Origin: Candidatus Flexicrinis proximus
GTDB taxonomy: Bacteria; Chloroflexota; Anaerolineae; Aggregatilineales; Phototrophicaceae
Direction: 5' to 3'
Assembly (NCBI GenBank): GCA_016712885.1
Contig: JADJQF010000003.1
Coordinates: 186,001 to 250,000 of the forward strand
DNA length: 64,000 nt
Below are positions 15,805 through 24,116 of this stretch, in pieces. The notes beneath the pieces are model-generated. The model searched no databases, was not told the DNA's origin, and saw nothing but the letters and a program-made list of their open reading frames with translations. The position numbers and the translations under genes were made by a program. The stretch's first letter is position 1; every line of letters starts with the position of its first letter.

Positions 15805-18468
15805 ATGGCCGAGAAAAGCAACAAAAAGAAAGAGCGTATCGTAATTAGTTCTGCAGGGCCGGATGAGCCTTTTGCGCGCCAGTTGGTCGCGGGACCCTCT
15901 GACCTGTACGACGCCTGGTACTACAAGAACTCCATCGTATCCGAGTCCAACGATTGGGACGGGCAGATCGACAAGGCACTGTCCGGCGCGCGCATCGTCA
16001 TCGGTGTGATTTCGCGCGCCGCCATCGCCTCCGACAACGTCAAGAAGGAATGGCTGTGGGTCGTCCAGCAGGGGCGCAAGAAAGGCATCATCTTCCTGCT
16101 GGTCGAGTACGAGCCTGCCGATCCGGGCCATATGTTCGCCGGCTACACTTGGACGGTCTTCTCCAACCGGCCGTTCGAGGACGCCCTCCGCGACCTCCGT
16201 ACCCGCATGCGCCGCGCCATCCAGCGCCGTATCACCGAAGCGGTCGATGCCGTCAGCCCGAATGATCCCTACGCGCGCGACCTGAAGCCCCTCTGGAACC
16301 GCGTCAAGGCCATGCTCCAGCACCTCATCATCCCGTCGCTCGAAGCAGAGCCAATGGAATTAGAGTCGCTAGCGGTCAAGGATGCCGTCGAGCAGAACGA
16401 GATCAGCCGTGAGTTCGTCGATCTCGTGCTTCAGCGCGTCGGGGTAGGGGAAGACTTCCACAATATCTACGAGGCGTTCGAGTTCTTTGGCCGCCGTCTC
16501 CTGCTGCTCGGCGCGCCCGGCAGCGGCAAGACCGTGACCTGGCTCCTCCAGATCCGCGAGGCGATCCTTGCCCGTCTCGATGATCCCCGCGCGCCCATGC
16601 CCATCATCGCCAACATCCAGAGTTGGGACGGCAAGCCGCTCATCGATTGGCTTGCCAAGTACCCTCACACCCCCAAGAATACCCGCGCCTTGATCGAGTC
16701 AGGCGACGCCATTCTGTTCATCGACGGCCTCGACGAACTCAGCGACACCAGTATCCAATCCGGCGCCGACGATCCCTATGCCATGCACCGTGCCTTCATG
16801 CAGCAGATCCCGCTAAACTGCGCGGTGTTGGTCACCTGCCGCACGCACGACTACGAGCGTATGCAGGCGCGCCTCCCCGTCAACGGTGCCGTCTGCCTCA
16901 CGCCCCTGGACGAGGAGCAGATCGAGAAATTCCTCAGTCATCTGCCTGAACTGTGGCAGATCGTGCAGTCCGACTCCGAACTCATGAAGATGGTCAGCAC
17001 ACCGCTGTACCTCAGCATCTTCGCCTTCACCTGCGAGAAAATGCGCCCGGACAAGCGCGCTAAGCTTCTCAGCAACATTGGCAACCGCGCCATGTTCCGT
17101 GAGCTGCTAATCCTCGAATACATCAAGCAGCTTTACGAACACGAGCGCCGCCGTCGCCGCGACAAGGCGCTGCCCGTCACCGTCGAGCGGCTCATGGATG
17201 GCCTGGGCAAGGTGGCTATGCGTAATGCCTCCAACACCCTCGCCGTCACCAACTCCTTCACCGAGAACGAACTCAAAGTGATGGGCATCAAGAACCCTGA
17301 AGAACGTCAGGCGCTCACCAACACGGCACTCGAATTGGGACTCCTTCAGCCCCAGCCCAACCGCCGCTATAAGTTCATTCACATGATGGTGCGCGATACT
17401 CTTGCGCTCTATTACTGCACTCTCTACTACAAGGAAGTCAGCGAATACGCTGACCGTTTCACCAGCCCGGCACTCGCCTTGGGCCGCCTCAAGGACGAGC
17501 GTGCGACCCGCTTCCTGCGCATCATCCTCCAGGACGTCACCCACGAGAAGGTTCGCCGCCACGTCGTCAAAGCCTTCAGCTACAACCGCGACCCGGACAC
17601 CGTCAAGGACTTGCTCAAGCTCCTCCGTGACCCCGACGAGACTATCCAGGCGTATGCCATTGAAGCCCTCTCGGCCATCCATTCCGCTTCGCCCATCACC
17701 GACCCCGTGGTTGTCGATGGCGTTCTCGCCGTCATGAAGCTAAGTACCAGCAAGGAAGTCCACGAGGCAGGCTGCAAGGCGCTTGGCGGCTTCGGCGCTG
17801 ACAAGTCGATCGACCCGCTCATCGAGCTGCTCAAGGATCACAACACGCTGGTGGTTCAGGAATCCGCTAAGGCGCTTGGCCGTCTCAACGCCCAGCGGGC
17901 TATCCCACCCCTGCGTGATCTCTTCAAGCAGCCGGACAAGGGTGCGCGCACCACCGTGATCGAAGTCCTGGGCAAGCTCCATGACAAGGGGATCGTCCCG
18001 CACTTGGTCGACATGGTGCGCAATGAAAAGAAGCCAACTGTCCTGCGCGTCGCCATTGAAGCGCTCGAGCGGATCGCCAGCGCCGAAGCCGTCCCTGACT
18101 TGACCCGCCGCCTGCTCCAGCGTGAAAACTCCTCGCGCGACGAGCTCTCCGGGGACATCCGTGCCGCCATGGCCTCCGCGCTTGGCGCCATCGGAGAAGC
18201 TTCCGCCATCCCGGCCCTCAAGGAAGCTCTACGCAACGAAAAGGTCGAGAGCACCTACAATCACATCATGGATGCCCTCATCAAACTCGGCTGTGACGAC
18301 CTGCCGGCCTATGAGTTACCAATGCTCGACATGGAGACCGACTCCGGGGATACCGATCACAGCGAGCCGTTCGACATCCCGCGCAAGTTCCTGCGTGACG
18401 CCGACTCCGCCGACGAGGACGACCTCGAACTGGGCTCCGCGTCGCTCGACTCGATCCCCATTCTCTAG
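15805..18468 (+). CDS. TIR-like, NACHT NTPase and HEAT-repeat protein (STAND family)
   Basis: 887-residue signal-transduction NTPase. Residues about 11-130 resemble a TIR domain: RIVISSAGPDEPFARQL, AWYYKNSIVSESNDW, IDKALSGARIVIGVISRAAI and NVKKEW, whose Glu is a candidate catalytic residue. A NACHT module follows: Walker A GAPGSGKT at 236-243, Walker B ILFIDGLDE at 303-311 and the VLVTCRTHDY sensor strand. From about residue 570 to 830 there are tandem HEAT/PBS-lyase-type repeats, then an acidic tail. ATG 15805 is preferred over an upstream in-frame start because an AGGTGG site precedes it. The gene stands alone with its own promoter and terminator. Bacterial NACHT/STAND proteins of this layout include anti-phage sensors; defence here is inference. 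Confidence 0.88.
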   Translation: MAEKSNKKKERIVISSAGPDEPFARQLVAGPSDLYDAWYYKNSIVSESNDWDGQIDKALSGARIVIGVISRAAIASDNVKKEWLWVVQQGRKKGIIFLLVEYEPADPGHMFAGYTWTVFSNRPFEDALRDLRTRMRRAIQRRITEAVDAVSPNDPYARDLKPLWNRVKAMLQHLIIPSLEAEPMELESLAVKDAVEQNEISREFVDLVLQRVGVGEDFHNIYEAFEFFGRRLLLLGAPGSGKTVTWLLQIREAILARLDDPRAPMPIIANIQSWDGKPLIDWLAKYPHTPKNTRALIESGDAILFIDGLDELSDTSIQSGADDPYAMHRAFMQQIPLNCAVLVTCRTHDYERMQARLPVNGAVCLTPLDEEQIEKFLSHLPELWQIVQSDSELMKMVSTPLYLSIFAFTCEKMRPDKRAKLLSNIGNRAMFRELLILEYIKQLYEHERRRRRDKALPVTVERLMDGLGKVAMRNASNTLAVTNSFTENELKVMGIKNPEERQALTNTALELGLLQPQPNRRYKFIHMMVRDTLALYYCTLYYKEVSEYADRFTSPALALGRLKDERATRFLRIILQDVTHEKVRRHVVKAFSYNRDPDTVKDLLKLLRDPDETIQAYAIEALSAIHSASPITDPVVVDGVLAVMKLSTSKEVHEAGCKALGGFGADKSIDPLIELLKDHNTLVVQESAKALGRLNAQRAIPPLRDLFKQPDKGARTTVIEVLGKLHDKGIVPHLVDMVRNEKKPTVLRVAIEALERIASAEAVPDLTRRLLQRENSSRDELSGDIRAAMASALGAIGEASAIPALKEALRNEKVESTYNHIMDALIKLGCDDLPAYELPMLDMETDSGDTDHSEPFDIPRKFLRDADSADEDDLELGSASLDSIPIL

Positions 18469-18497
18469 CGCTCCGCACACATTAGCTGCAATCCATT

Positions 18498-18534
18498 AGA
18501 ACCGCCGCCGTGTACCGGGGCGGTTCTTTTATTT
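18498..18534 (+). terminator. Rho-independent terminator of the TIR-NACHT gene
   Basis: AGAACCGCC and GGCGGTTCT form a 9-bp stem around a 12-base loop, followed by TTTATTT. It lies 30 bases after the TAG stop. Confidence 0.85.
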
Positions 18535-18549
18535 GCCACGATCAGGGTC

Positions 18550-18593
18550 TTGACAATCGCTTAAACTAGGGTATATTTTAGTCATGTCTAAAA
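18550..18593 (+). promoter_or_regulatory. Promoter with DtxR/MntR-like operator for the metal importer operon
   Basis: TTGACA (18550-18555) and TATATT (18572-18577) are 16 bases apart. The 18-base inverted repeat TTTTAG-TCATGT-CTAAAA at 18576-18593 overlaps the -10 box and the start region, a position that would block transcription. Its TTTAG-N6-CTAAA form resembles operators of metal-dependent repressors of the DtxR/MntR/SirR family, which fits the Mn/Zn/Fe importer encoded just downstream. Confidence 0.72.
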
Positions 18594-18636
18594 ATGAGTT
18601 GCGGATAAACTAAACCGCAGCAAAGGGCGGCAAACA

Positions 18637-19653
18637 ATGAAGTTCATCCTCGTGCTGGCAGCATGGTTGGCAGCATCCACTACCGTTTTGGGGCAGTCCC
18701 CGCAGCCCCTCCGCATCGTAACCACGACCACCCAGGCCACTGACCTGATCACGATCCTCTCCGCTGGCCTCCCGGACGGCGCCCTTCAGATTACGCCGCT
18801 CATGGGGGCCGGTGTTGACCCCCACCTGTACAAACCGACTGAGGCTGATATCGCTGCCATGAGCGCCGCTGACGCCATCGTCTACAGTGGCCTCCACCTC
18901 GAAGGCCAGTTTGACACCGTCTTCAACGCGCTGTCCGAGCGCGGCGTCCAGATTTACGCCTTGTCCACCCCCGTCAAAGAAGCCGGGTACGCCTTCGGCG
19001 GCTTCCGCCTTTCGGACGAGCTTGTCAACGTCGACGACCCGCACTTCTGGTTCGACCCCCGCAACTGGCAGTTGACTGCCGAGGGAGCCGAGGCCTTCCT
19101 CAGCGCGCTCCTGCCGGAACATGCCGAACGCTTCGCCGCCAACCTCGACGTCTACAATCAGCAGCTCACACTCCTCTACGAATGGGCGACTGCCGCCATG
19201 GGTGCTGTGCCGGAAACTCAACGTGTCCTCGTCACCTCTCACGACGCCTTCCAGTACTTCGGTGATGCCCTCGGCTGGGACGTCCGCGGTCTGCAGGGCA
19301 TCAGCACCGAGGACGAAGCCGGCGTGGCGGACATCCAGGACATCGCCGCTTTTGTCACCGAGCGCGGCATCCCTGTCATGTTCATCGAGAGCAGCGTCCC
19401 CCCTGACGCAATCGAAGCCGTCCATGAAGCCGTGAGTGCCGGCGGCGGCAGCGTCGAAATCGGTCTCAAGGAACTCTATAGCGATGCCATGGGCGCCCCT
19501 GATGACTTCGGCGGAACCTACATTGGCATGATCGCCCAGAACGTCTCCATCGTTATCCGCTCGTTCGGCTATGACCTCCCGCCTTGGCCGGACGGCCTTG
19601 AGCCGGAGCTGCCCGCATGGTTAGTGGCCTTAGGTGAGGAAGTACAGCAGTGA
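18637..19653 (+). CDS. Metal ABC transporter substrate-binding protein (TroA/PsaA/ZnuA cluster A-I)
   Basis: 338-residue exported receptor for Mn, Zn or Fe. A signal peptide (KFILVLAAWLAASTTVLG) precedes a TroA-type fold with metal-ligand motifs GAGVDPHLYKPTEAD (His), DDPHFWFDPRNW (His), GISTEDEAGVADI (Glu) and ELYSDAMG (Asp). The long His-rich loop typical of ZnuA is absent, which favours Mn/Fe over Zn. No lipobox cysteine is seen. First gene of a four-gene operon (receptor, ATPase, two permeases) behind the palindromic operator; its TGA overlaps the GTG start of the ATPase (GTGA). Confidence 0.92.
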   Translation: MKFILVLAAWLAASTTVLGQSPQPLRIVTTTTQATDLITILSAGLPDGALQITPLMGAGVDPHLYKPTEADIAAMSAADAIVYSGLHLEGQFDTVFNALSERGVQIYALSTPVKEAGYAFGGFRLSDELVNVDDPHFWFDPRNWQLTAEGAEAFLSALLPEHAERFAANLDVYNQQLTLLYEWATAAMGAVPETQRVLVTSHDAFQYFGDALGWDVRGLQGISTEDEAGVADIQDIAAFVTERGIPVMFIESSVPPDAIEAVHEAVSAGGGSVEIGLKELYSDAMGAPDDFGGTYIGMIAQNVSIVIRSFGYDLPPWPDGLEPELPAWLVALGEEVQQ

Positions 19654-20393
19654 ACGGACAACTTGCGCTTGAAATCAACGACCTCACCGTTGCCTATAAC
19701 AGCACGCCGGCGCTCTGGGATGTCGATATCAGCGTCCCCAACGGCGTCCTTTCCGCCATCGTCGGGCCAAACGGCGCCGGCAAGAGTACGCTCATCAAGG
19801 CCGTTCTGGGCCTAATCCCTCGCGCGGCAGGCACGGCCAAGTTCTTCGGCCTGCCCTATGAGAAGGCGCGTTCCCGCGTCGGCTATGTCCCGCAGCGCGG
19901 CAGCGTCGATTGGGACTTCCCGACCTCTGTCCTCGATGTCGCCATGATGGGGCTTTACGGCAAGCTGGGCTGGATACGCCGTCCCGGCAAAGCCGAACGC
20001 CTCGTTGCAATGAACGCCCTTGAGCAGGTCGGCCTGACCGACTTCGCCCACCGCCAGATCGGTCAGCTCTCCGGCGGCCAGCAGCAGCGGACTTTTCTGG
20101 CCCGCGCGCTGGTACAGGAAGCCGACCTCTACTTCATGGACGAGCCGTTTGCGGCCGTTGACGCGGTGACCGAGAAGGCCATCGTCGAAGTCCTTCGCAG
20201 CCTTCGCGAGACCGGCAAGACCGTCGTCGTCGTCCACCATGATCTCTCCACCGTGCCGGAATACTTCGATCACGTCTCGCTCCTCAACGTCGAATTGATC
20301 GCCAGCGGACCGACCGTGGCGATCTTCACCGACGAGAACTTGCGTAAAGCCTATGGGGGGCGCTTCGCCATCCTTGACGGTCAGGGAGTGTAA
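19650..20393 (+). CDS. Metal ABC transporter ATP-binding protein (MntB/ZnuC/TroB type)
   Basis: 247-residue ATPase starting with GTG inside a GTGA overlap with the receptor gene. Walker A GPNGAGKST, the family-specific VGYVPQRGSVDWDFP region, signature LSGGQQQRTFLARAL, Walker B LYFMDEPFAAVD and switch motif VVVVHHDLSTV are intact. The QRxxVDWxFP motif is characteristic of Mn/Zn/Fe importers of the TroB/MntB/SitB group. Two base pairs separate it from the first permease gene. Confidence 0.94.
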   Translation: MNGQLALEINDLTVAYNSTPALWDVDISVPNGVLSAIVGPNGAGKSTLIKAVLGLIPRAAGTAKFFGLPYEKARSRVGYVPQRGSVDWDFPTSVLDVAMMGLYGKLGWIRRPGKAERLVAMNALEQVGLTDFAHRQIGQLSGGQQQRTFLARALVQEADLYFMDEPFAAVDAVTEKAIVEVLRSLRETGKTVVVVHHDLSTVPEYFDHVSLLNVELIASGPTVAIFTDENLRKAYGGRFAILDGQGV

Positions 20394-20395
20394 TC

Positions 20396-21328
20396 ATGTT
20401 CGAACTGGACTACACCCTCAGAACCGTCGCACTGGGTGGCGCGCTGCTTGGCCTGGTGAGCGGTGTGCTGGGCAGTTTCGCCGTCCTTCGCCGCCAGAGC
20501 CTCATGGGCGATGCCTTGAGTCACGCGGCGCTTCCCGGCGTCGCTATCGCCTTCCTGTTCAGCGGTCGCGAGCTGTCGGCGCTGCTTCTGGGCGCTGGCA
20601 TCGCCAGTCTGTTCGCCGTTGGTTTCATCCGTGCCCTCACCTCCACCACGCGCATCAAGCAGGACGCAGCCATGGGCATCGCCCTCGCTTCATGGTTTGC
20701 CATGGGCATCGCCTTGCTCTCTTATATTCAGGGACGGCCTGATGCGGGGCAGGCGGGACTGGACAAGTTCATTTTTGGCCAGGCGGCGGCAATGGTTCAG
20801 GGCGACGTGGACCTCATCGCTCGTGTCGGGCTGATGATTTTCGCCGTCCTTGCTCTGCTGTGGAAGGAATTTAAGCTCATCACCTTCGACCCGGAATTCG
20901 CGCGCGCCAATGGTTTTCGGGTGCGCCTTCTCGACAGCATCCTTTCCACGTTGGTTGTCGCCGCCATTGTCCTCGGCCTCCAGCTTGCCGGCGTTATCCT
21001 GATGGTCGGGCTCCTGATCGGCCCGCCGGTTGCCGCGCGCCAGTGGACCAACGGTCTCGGTCAAATGGTATTGCTCTCGGCGGTCTTTGGTGCCGTCGCC
21101 GGTGGGGCAGGGGCGGCCATCAGCAGCCTTGATGTCAACGTCCCCACGGGTCCCCTCATTATCGTCGCCTCCTTCGTGATCGTCGTCTTTAGCATCTGTT
21201 TCGCGCCGGGCCGTGGTGTTGTCTGGTCGGTCTTCCAGCGCCGCCGCGACCGCCGCGCCTTTGCCCGCCTTGCCCGGCAGCCGCATCTGCTGCCCCTTCC
21301 CACCAAATCCAACCAGGGGAGCGTCTGA
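20396..21328 (+). CDS. Metal ABC transporter permease (ABC-3 family, first of two)
   Basis: 310-residue integral membrane protein of the ABC-3 family. Near the N-terminus GVLGSFAVLRRQSLMGDALSHAALPGVA is the family signature, with His/Asp residues thought to line the metal path. About eight further hydrophobic segments follow and the C-terminus is basic and cytoplasmic. KEFKLITFDPEFARANGF is the coupling-helix region that docks on the ATPase. It differs from the second permease in having no insertion and no extra domain. The stop is followed by the next ATG after a single base. Confidence 0.93.
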   Translation: MFELDYTLRTVALGGALLGLVSGVLGSFAVLRRQSLMGDALSHAALPGVAIAFLFSGRELSALLLGAGIASLFAVGFIRALTSTTRIKQDAAMGIALASWFAMGIALLSYIQGRPDAGQAGLDKFIFGQAAAMVQGDVDLIARVGLMIFAVLALLWKEFKLITFDPEFARANGFRVRLLDSILSTLVVAAIVLGLQLAGVILMVGLLIGPPVAARQWTNGLGQMVLLSAVFGAVAGGAGAAISSLDVNVPTGPLIIVASFVIVVFSICFAPGRGVVWSVFQRRRDRRAFARLARQPHLLPLPTKSNQGSV

Positions 21329-21329
21329 C

Positions 21330-22787
21330 ATGGATCGCGCTTTCGTAGACTTTGCCCTCAATTTCATCTCGCTGGAGCAGTTCAACAGCCTACTCAGCGA
21401 TCCGCGTACCGTCGCCACGCTGGTCGGCGCGTTGGTCGCCATCAGCGGCGCCCTGCTCGGCTCTATCCTCTTTCTCCGTCAGATGTCGCTCACGACCGAC
21501 GCCATCAGCCATACCATCCTGCTGGGCATCGTCGTCGCCTTTCTGGTCATGGTCTTCGTGTTCGGCATGGAACCGGATTTGTCCTCGCCCTGGCTGATCC
21601 TCGGCGCGGCTGCCGCGGGTGTCGCCACCGTCGTCCTGACTGAGACTATCCAGCGCACCGGCATTGTCAAAGCTGATGCCGCCTTGGGGCTGGCCTTCCC
21701 GTTTCTGTTCGCCCTCTCGATTATCCTGGTCTCCCGCTTTGTCGACGACGTCCATCTCGATACCGACAGCGTGGTCGTCGGCGAGATCGGCGTCGCCTGG
21801 GCAAATACCAACAGCGTCTGCCTCGACTCCTGCGACGGGGTCACCATTACGCCCGATCATCCGGCCGCCCGTGTCTCGCGCCAGTGCGTCAACTGCGTTG
21901 ACGGCATCAGCCCGCGCAGCCAGAACGCCATCTTTGAGGAAACCTGTAGCAACTGCGGCACCTACACCGCGGCACAGGCCTACGGGCAGCGCCTGATTGA
22001 CGAACCGCCTTCGCTGGCCTTCATCCCCAGGGCGCTGGGCGTCATGGCCGTCATCACGGCCATCAACCTGCTATTTGTGACCCTTTTCTACAAGGAACTC
22101 AAGCTCTCGACCTTCGACGCTGCGTTGGCCCGCGCACTCGGTTTCCGTCCGGGGCTTCTCCACTACCTGCTGATGATTCTCGTCAGCGTGACGGCGGTCG
22201 GCGCCTTTGACGCGGTCGGCGCGATTCTCGTTGTGGCCTTCTTCATCATCCCGCCAGCCACCGCCTATCTCCTGACCCGTCGTCTCTCAACCATGCTCGT
22301 CCTCGCGCCTATGATCGGCGCCTTGGCGGCCTACACCGGCTATGACCTCGCCCGTGGCAGTTTCCTTGGCCTCATCCGCATCGACTCGATCCTCGTCTGG
22401 CTTGACGGCATCGTCGGCCTCGACGGCTATACCACCTGGAACGTCTCGATCTCCGCCTCGATGGTCCTGATGATGTTCGTGTTCCTCGTCCTGGCTTGGA
22501 TCCTCTCGCCGCAGTCCGGCCTCATCGCCGGCGTCATCCAACGCAGCCGTCACCGCTCGCGCTTCACCGAATACGTCGTCCTCGGTCACATCGCCAACCA
22601 TGCCGGCTCGCCGCAGGCCGATACCGAGCTCGCCGTTCCCACCCTGCACGAGCACTTTCGCTGGTCGCCGCTGCGTATGCGCCTGACTCTGGCGCGCTTG
22701 CGGACATCCCAGCTCGTCAGCATTCAGGATGACCACGTCCTGTTGACCGAGCGCGGCCAGCAAACACTCGCCGACTTCCGGCGCTGA
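21330..22787 (+). CDS. Metal ABC transporter permease with Cys-rich insertion and C-terminal winged-helix domain
   Basis: 485-residue fusion. The ABC-3 permease core has FLRQMSLTTDAISHTILLGIVVAF near the start and the coupling motif KELKLSTFDAALARALGF. An insertion at about residues 155-230 carries six cysteines: C164/C168, C186/C189 and C206/C209, the last two pairs as CxxC. After the last helix, residues about 411-485 form a winged-helix-like domain (YVVLGHIANH, RMRLTLARLRTSQLVSIQDDHVLLTERGQQ) resembling DtxR-type DNA-binding domains. The chlamydial YtgCR protein shows a comparable permease-repressor fusion. The start is fixed by TGACATG behind AGGGGAG. Metal-responsive self-regulation is inference. 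Confidence 0.85.
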   Translation: MDRAFVDFALNFISLEQFNSLLSDPRTVATLVGALVAISGALLGSILFLRQMSLTTDAISHTILLGIVVAFLVMVFVFGMEPDLSSPWLILGAAAAGVATVVLTETIQRTGIVKADAALGLAFPFLFALSIILVSRFVDDVHLDTDSVVVGEIGVAWANTNSVCLDSCDGVTITPDHPAARVSRQCVNCVDGISPRSQNAIFEETCSNCGTYTAAQAYGQRLIDEPPSLAFIPRALGVMAVITAINLLFVTLFYKELKLSTFDAALARALGFRPGLLHYLLMILVSVTAVGAFDAVGAILVVAFFIIPPATAYLLTRRLSTMLVLAPMIGALAAYTGYDLARGSFLGLIRIDSILVWLDGIVGLDGYTTWNVSISASMVLMMFVFLVLAWILSPQSGLIAGVIQRSRHRSRFTEYVVLGHIANHAGSPQADTELAVPTLHEHFRWSPLRMRLTLARLRTSQLVSIQDDHVLLTERGQQTLADFRR

Positions 22788-22800
22788 TCTCTGGAGGCTG

Positions 22801-22969
22801 TTATGAACTTGTTTGTAGCGGCAGCGCCCCCACACCTCTGCGAGGGACTTGCACCCCCTCGACGTTCCTTTTGTTTTTGTGGTGCTCACGCCACAAAAAC
22901 ACGATGGGAGGTGCAGGAGTGCAAACTCCTGCCGGGGTTTGGGGTGGAACCCCAGTGAAAAGTTCATAA
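22801..22969 (-). repeat. Structured intergenic repeat, copy R4 (full length, with terminal inverted repeats)
   Basis: About 169 bp bounded by perfect inverted ends TTATGAACTT (22801-22810) and AAGTTCATAA (22960-22969). Reading the minus strand, the modules are GGGGTTCCACCCC, CAGGAGTTTGCACTCCTG, the variable hairpin TTTTTGTGGCGTGAGCACCACAAAAA, GAGGGGGTGCAAGTCCCTC and a worn terminal hairpin GGGGGCGCTGCCGC. It lies between the converging importer operon and the ComEA-side operon. Confidence 0.85.
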
Positions 22970-23007
22970 TGCGCTCTAGGCGGCCCGCTTTATTGCTCCG
23001 GGGCAGG

Positions 23008-23439
23008 TCATGGTTTCATCGCCGGGTGGTCATACGTCGCCGCCAGGGCAATCAGCGCCGCGATCACCAGAAGCCCCGGTGCCAGCAGCGGGTTGACGCC
23101 TTTCAGTCCGTTCAGAAATGCCTCGACCAGCGTCGCGCTCGGCCGGATTTCCTGTTCGAACCGGACATTGCCGATCAGGTGCAGCGCCCCGCCCGCCACG
23201 CCGCCTGCCGCCACCAGTACCATAGCGCCGCGCAGCGCTACCAGCGTCCAGCGCACTGGACGCCAAAGCACGCCGGCAACAGCGGCCAGTCCCAGCCCGC
23301 ACAGGACGAATGGGATCGCCTGTGCGGGTTCGCCGGTGTGGTCTGCCAGCCACAGTTCCACCGGCGTCAGCGCGAATATCAGCGTCGTCAGCCCCAGCAG
23401 AAACCGTCTGATCCGGCCAGTCGTGTCCGCGTCCGTCAC
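23008..23439 (-). CDS. Small integral membrane protein of unknown function
   Basis: 143-residue protein with four likely membrane segments (LLGLTTLIFALTPVELWL, IPFVLCGLGLAAVAGVL, LRGAMVLVAAGGVAGGALHL and LLAPGLLVIAALIALAA), a basic start and a short polar tail. I do not recognise a family. It starts with GTG inside a GTGA overlap with the ComEA-like gene, so the two are translationally coupled and it may act with that protein at the membrane. Confidence 0.65.
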   Translation of the reverse strand: MTDADTTGRIRRFLLGLTTLIFALTPVELWLADHTGEPAQAIPFVLCGLGLAAVAGVLWRPVRWTLVALRGAMVLVAAGGVAGGALHLIGNVRFEQEIRPSATLVEAFLNGLKGVNPLLAPGLLVIAALIALAATYDHPAMKP

Positions 23440-24017
23440 AGCGCCGCCAGCAGGCAGGCTGCCTGTTCCGCGTTCTCCGTCCCGACTTGGGCGCTCAGCG
23501 CCGCGATGAAGGCTTCCGTAGTGGTGAACGGCCGCGCCCCGATCAACGCGGCTGCGATCGTCTCGTCCACGCCCGGAATCTGCATCAGCGTCGCGGCATC
23601 CGACTCGTTCGCATCGACTGGCACGTAAACATACTGTTCGTATCCGGCCACGGTCGCGTCATCTACGTACTTGCCGATTTCGCGCCGGAACTGCTGGATG
23701 CTCGCGTATGGGCGGTATTCCTGGAACTCGCGCACCATCCGGTTGCTGAAGTCCGGTATCGTGTCCAACAATTGGCTTTCGGTCGCGCTGTTTAAGTTGA
23801 TCTTCGTGCAGGTGGCCGCGGTCGCCGTATCAGACGACTGTGCTTCGGCTGTCGGGACGTCAGTCGCTGACGAGGCGTCGGTTGCCGCCGCCGGGATACT
23901 CGGCGTATTTGTGGCCGGGTCGCTTGTCGCGGACTGGGGCGTCGTTGTACAGGCGGCCAGCGCCAGCAGTCCGGCGCAGGCGGCCGCGACCAGAGTAGTG
24001 CGGGAAAGGATGTGCAT
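23436..24017 (-). CDS. ComEA-like helix-hairpin-helix lipoprotein
   Basis: 193-residue lipoprotein: signal sequence with lipobox LLALAAC, a Ser/Thr/Ala-rich spacer (about residues 25-70), then two helix-hairpin-helix units. The first has INLNSATESQLLDTIPDFS, the standard ComEA opening; the second has ANESDAATLMQIPGVDETIA. ComEA proteins bind DNA at the cell surface for uptake, but this family also includes helical-hairpin proteins without a known transformation role, and no comEC is in the window. ATG 24017 is chosen over the GTG at 24029 because GGACA precedes it. Confidence 0.8.
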   Translation of the reverse strand: MHILSRTTLVAAACAGLLALAACTTTPQSATSDPATNTPSIPAAATDASSATDVPTAEAQSSDTATAATCTKINLNSATESQLLDTIPDFSNRMVREFQEYRPYASIQQFRREIGKYVDDATVAGYEQYVYVPVDANESDAATLMQIPGVDETIAAALIGARPFTTTEAFIAALSAQVGTENAEQAACLLAAL

Positions 24018-24116
24018 GCTGTTGTCCACGGTAAGGGGTAATGTTCATCATGTTACGCCAAACTGTATTACGCCGCGGGGCAAAACCCGTAAACTTCCGG
24101 TAAATTCTGCCGCGTT

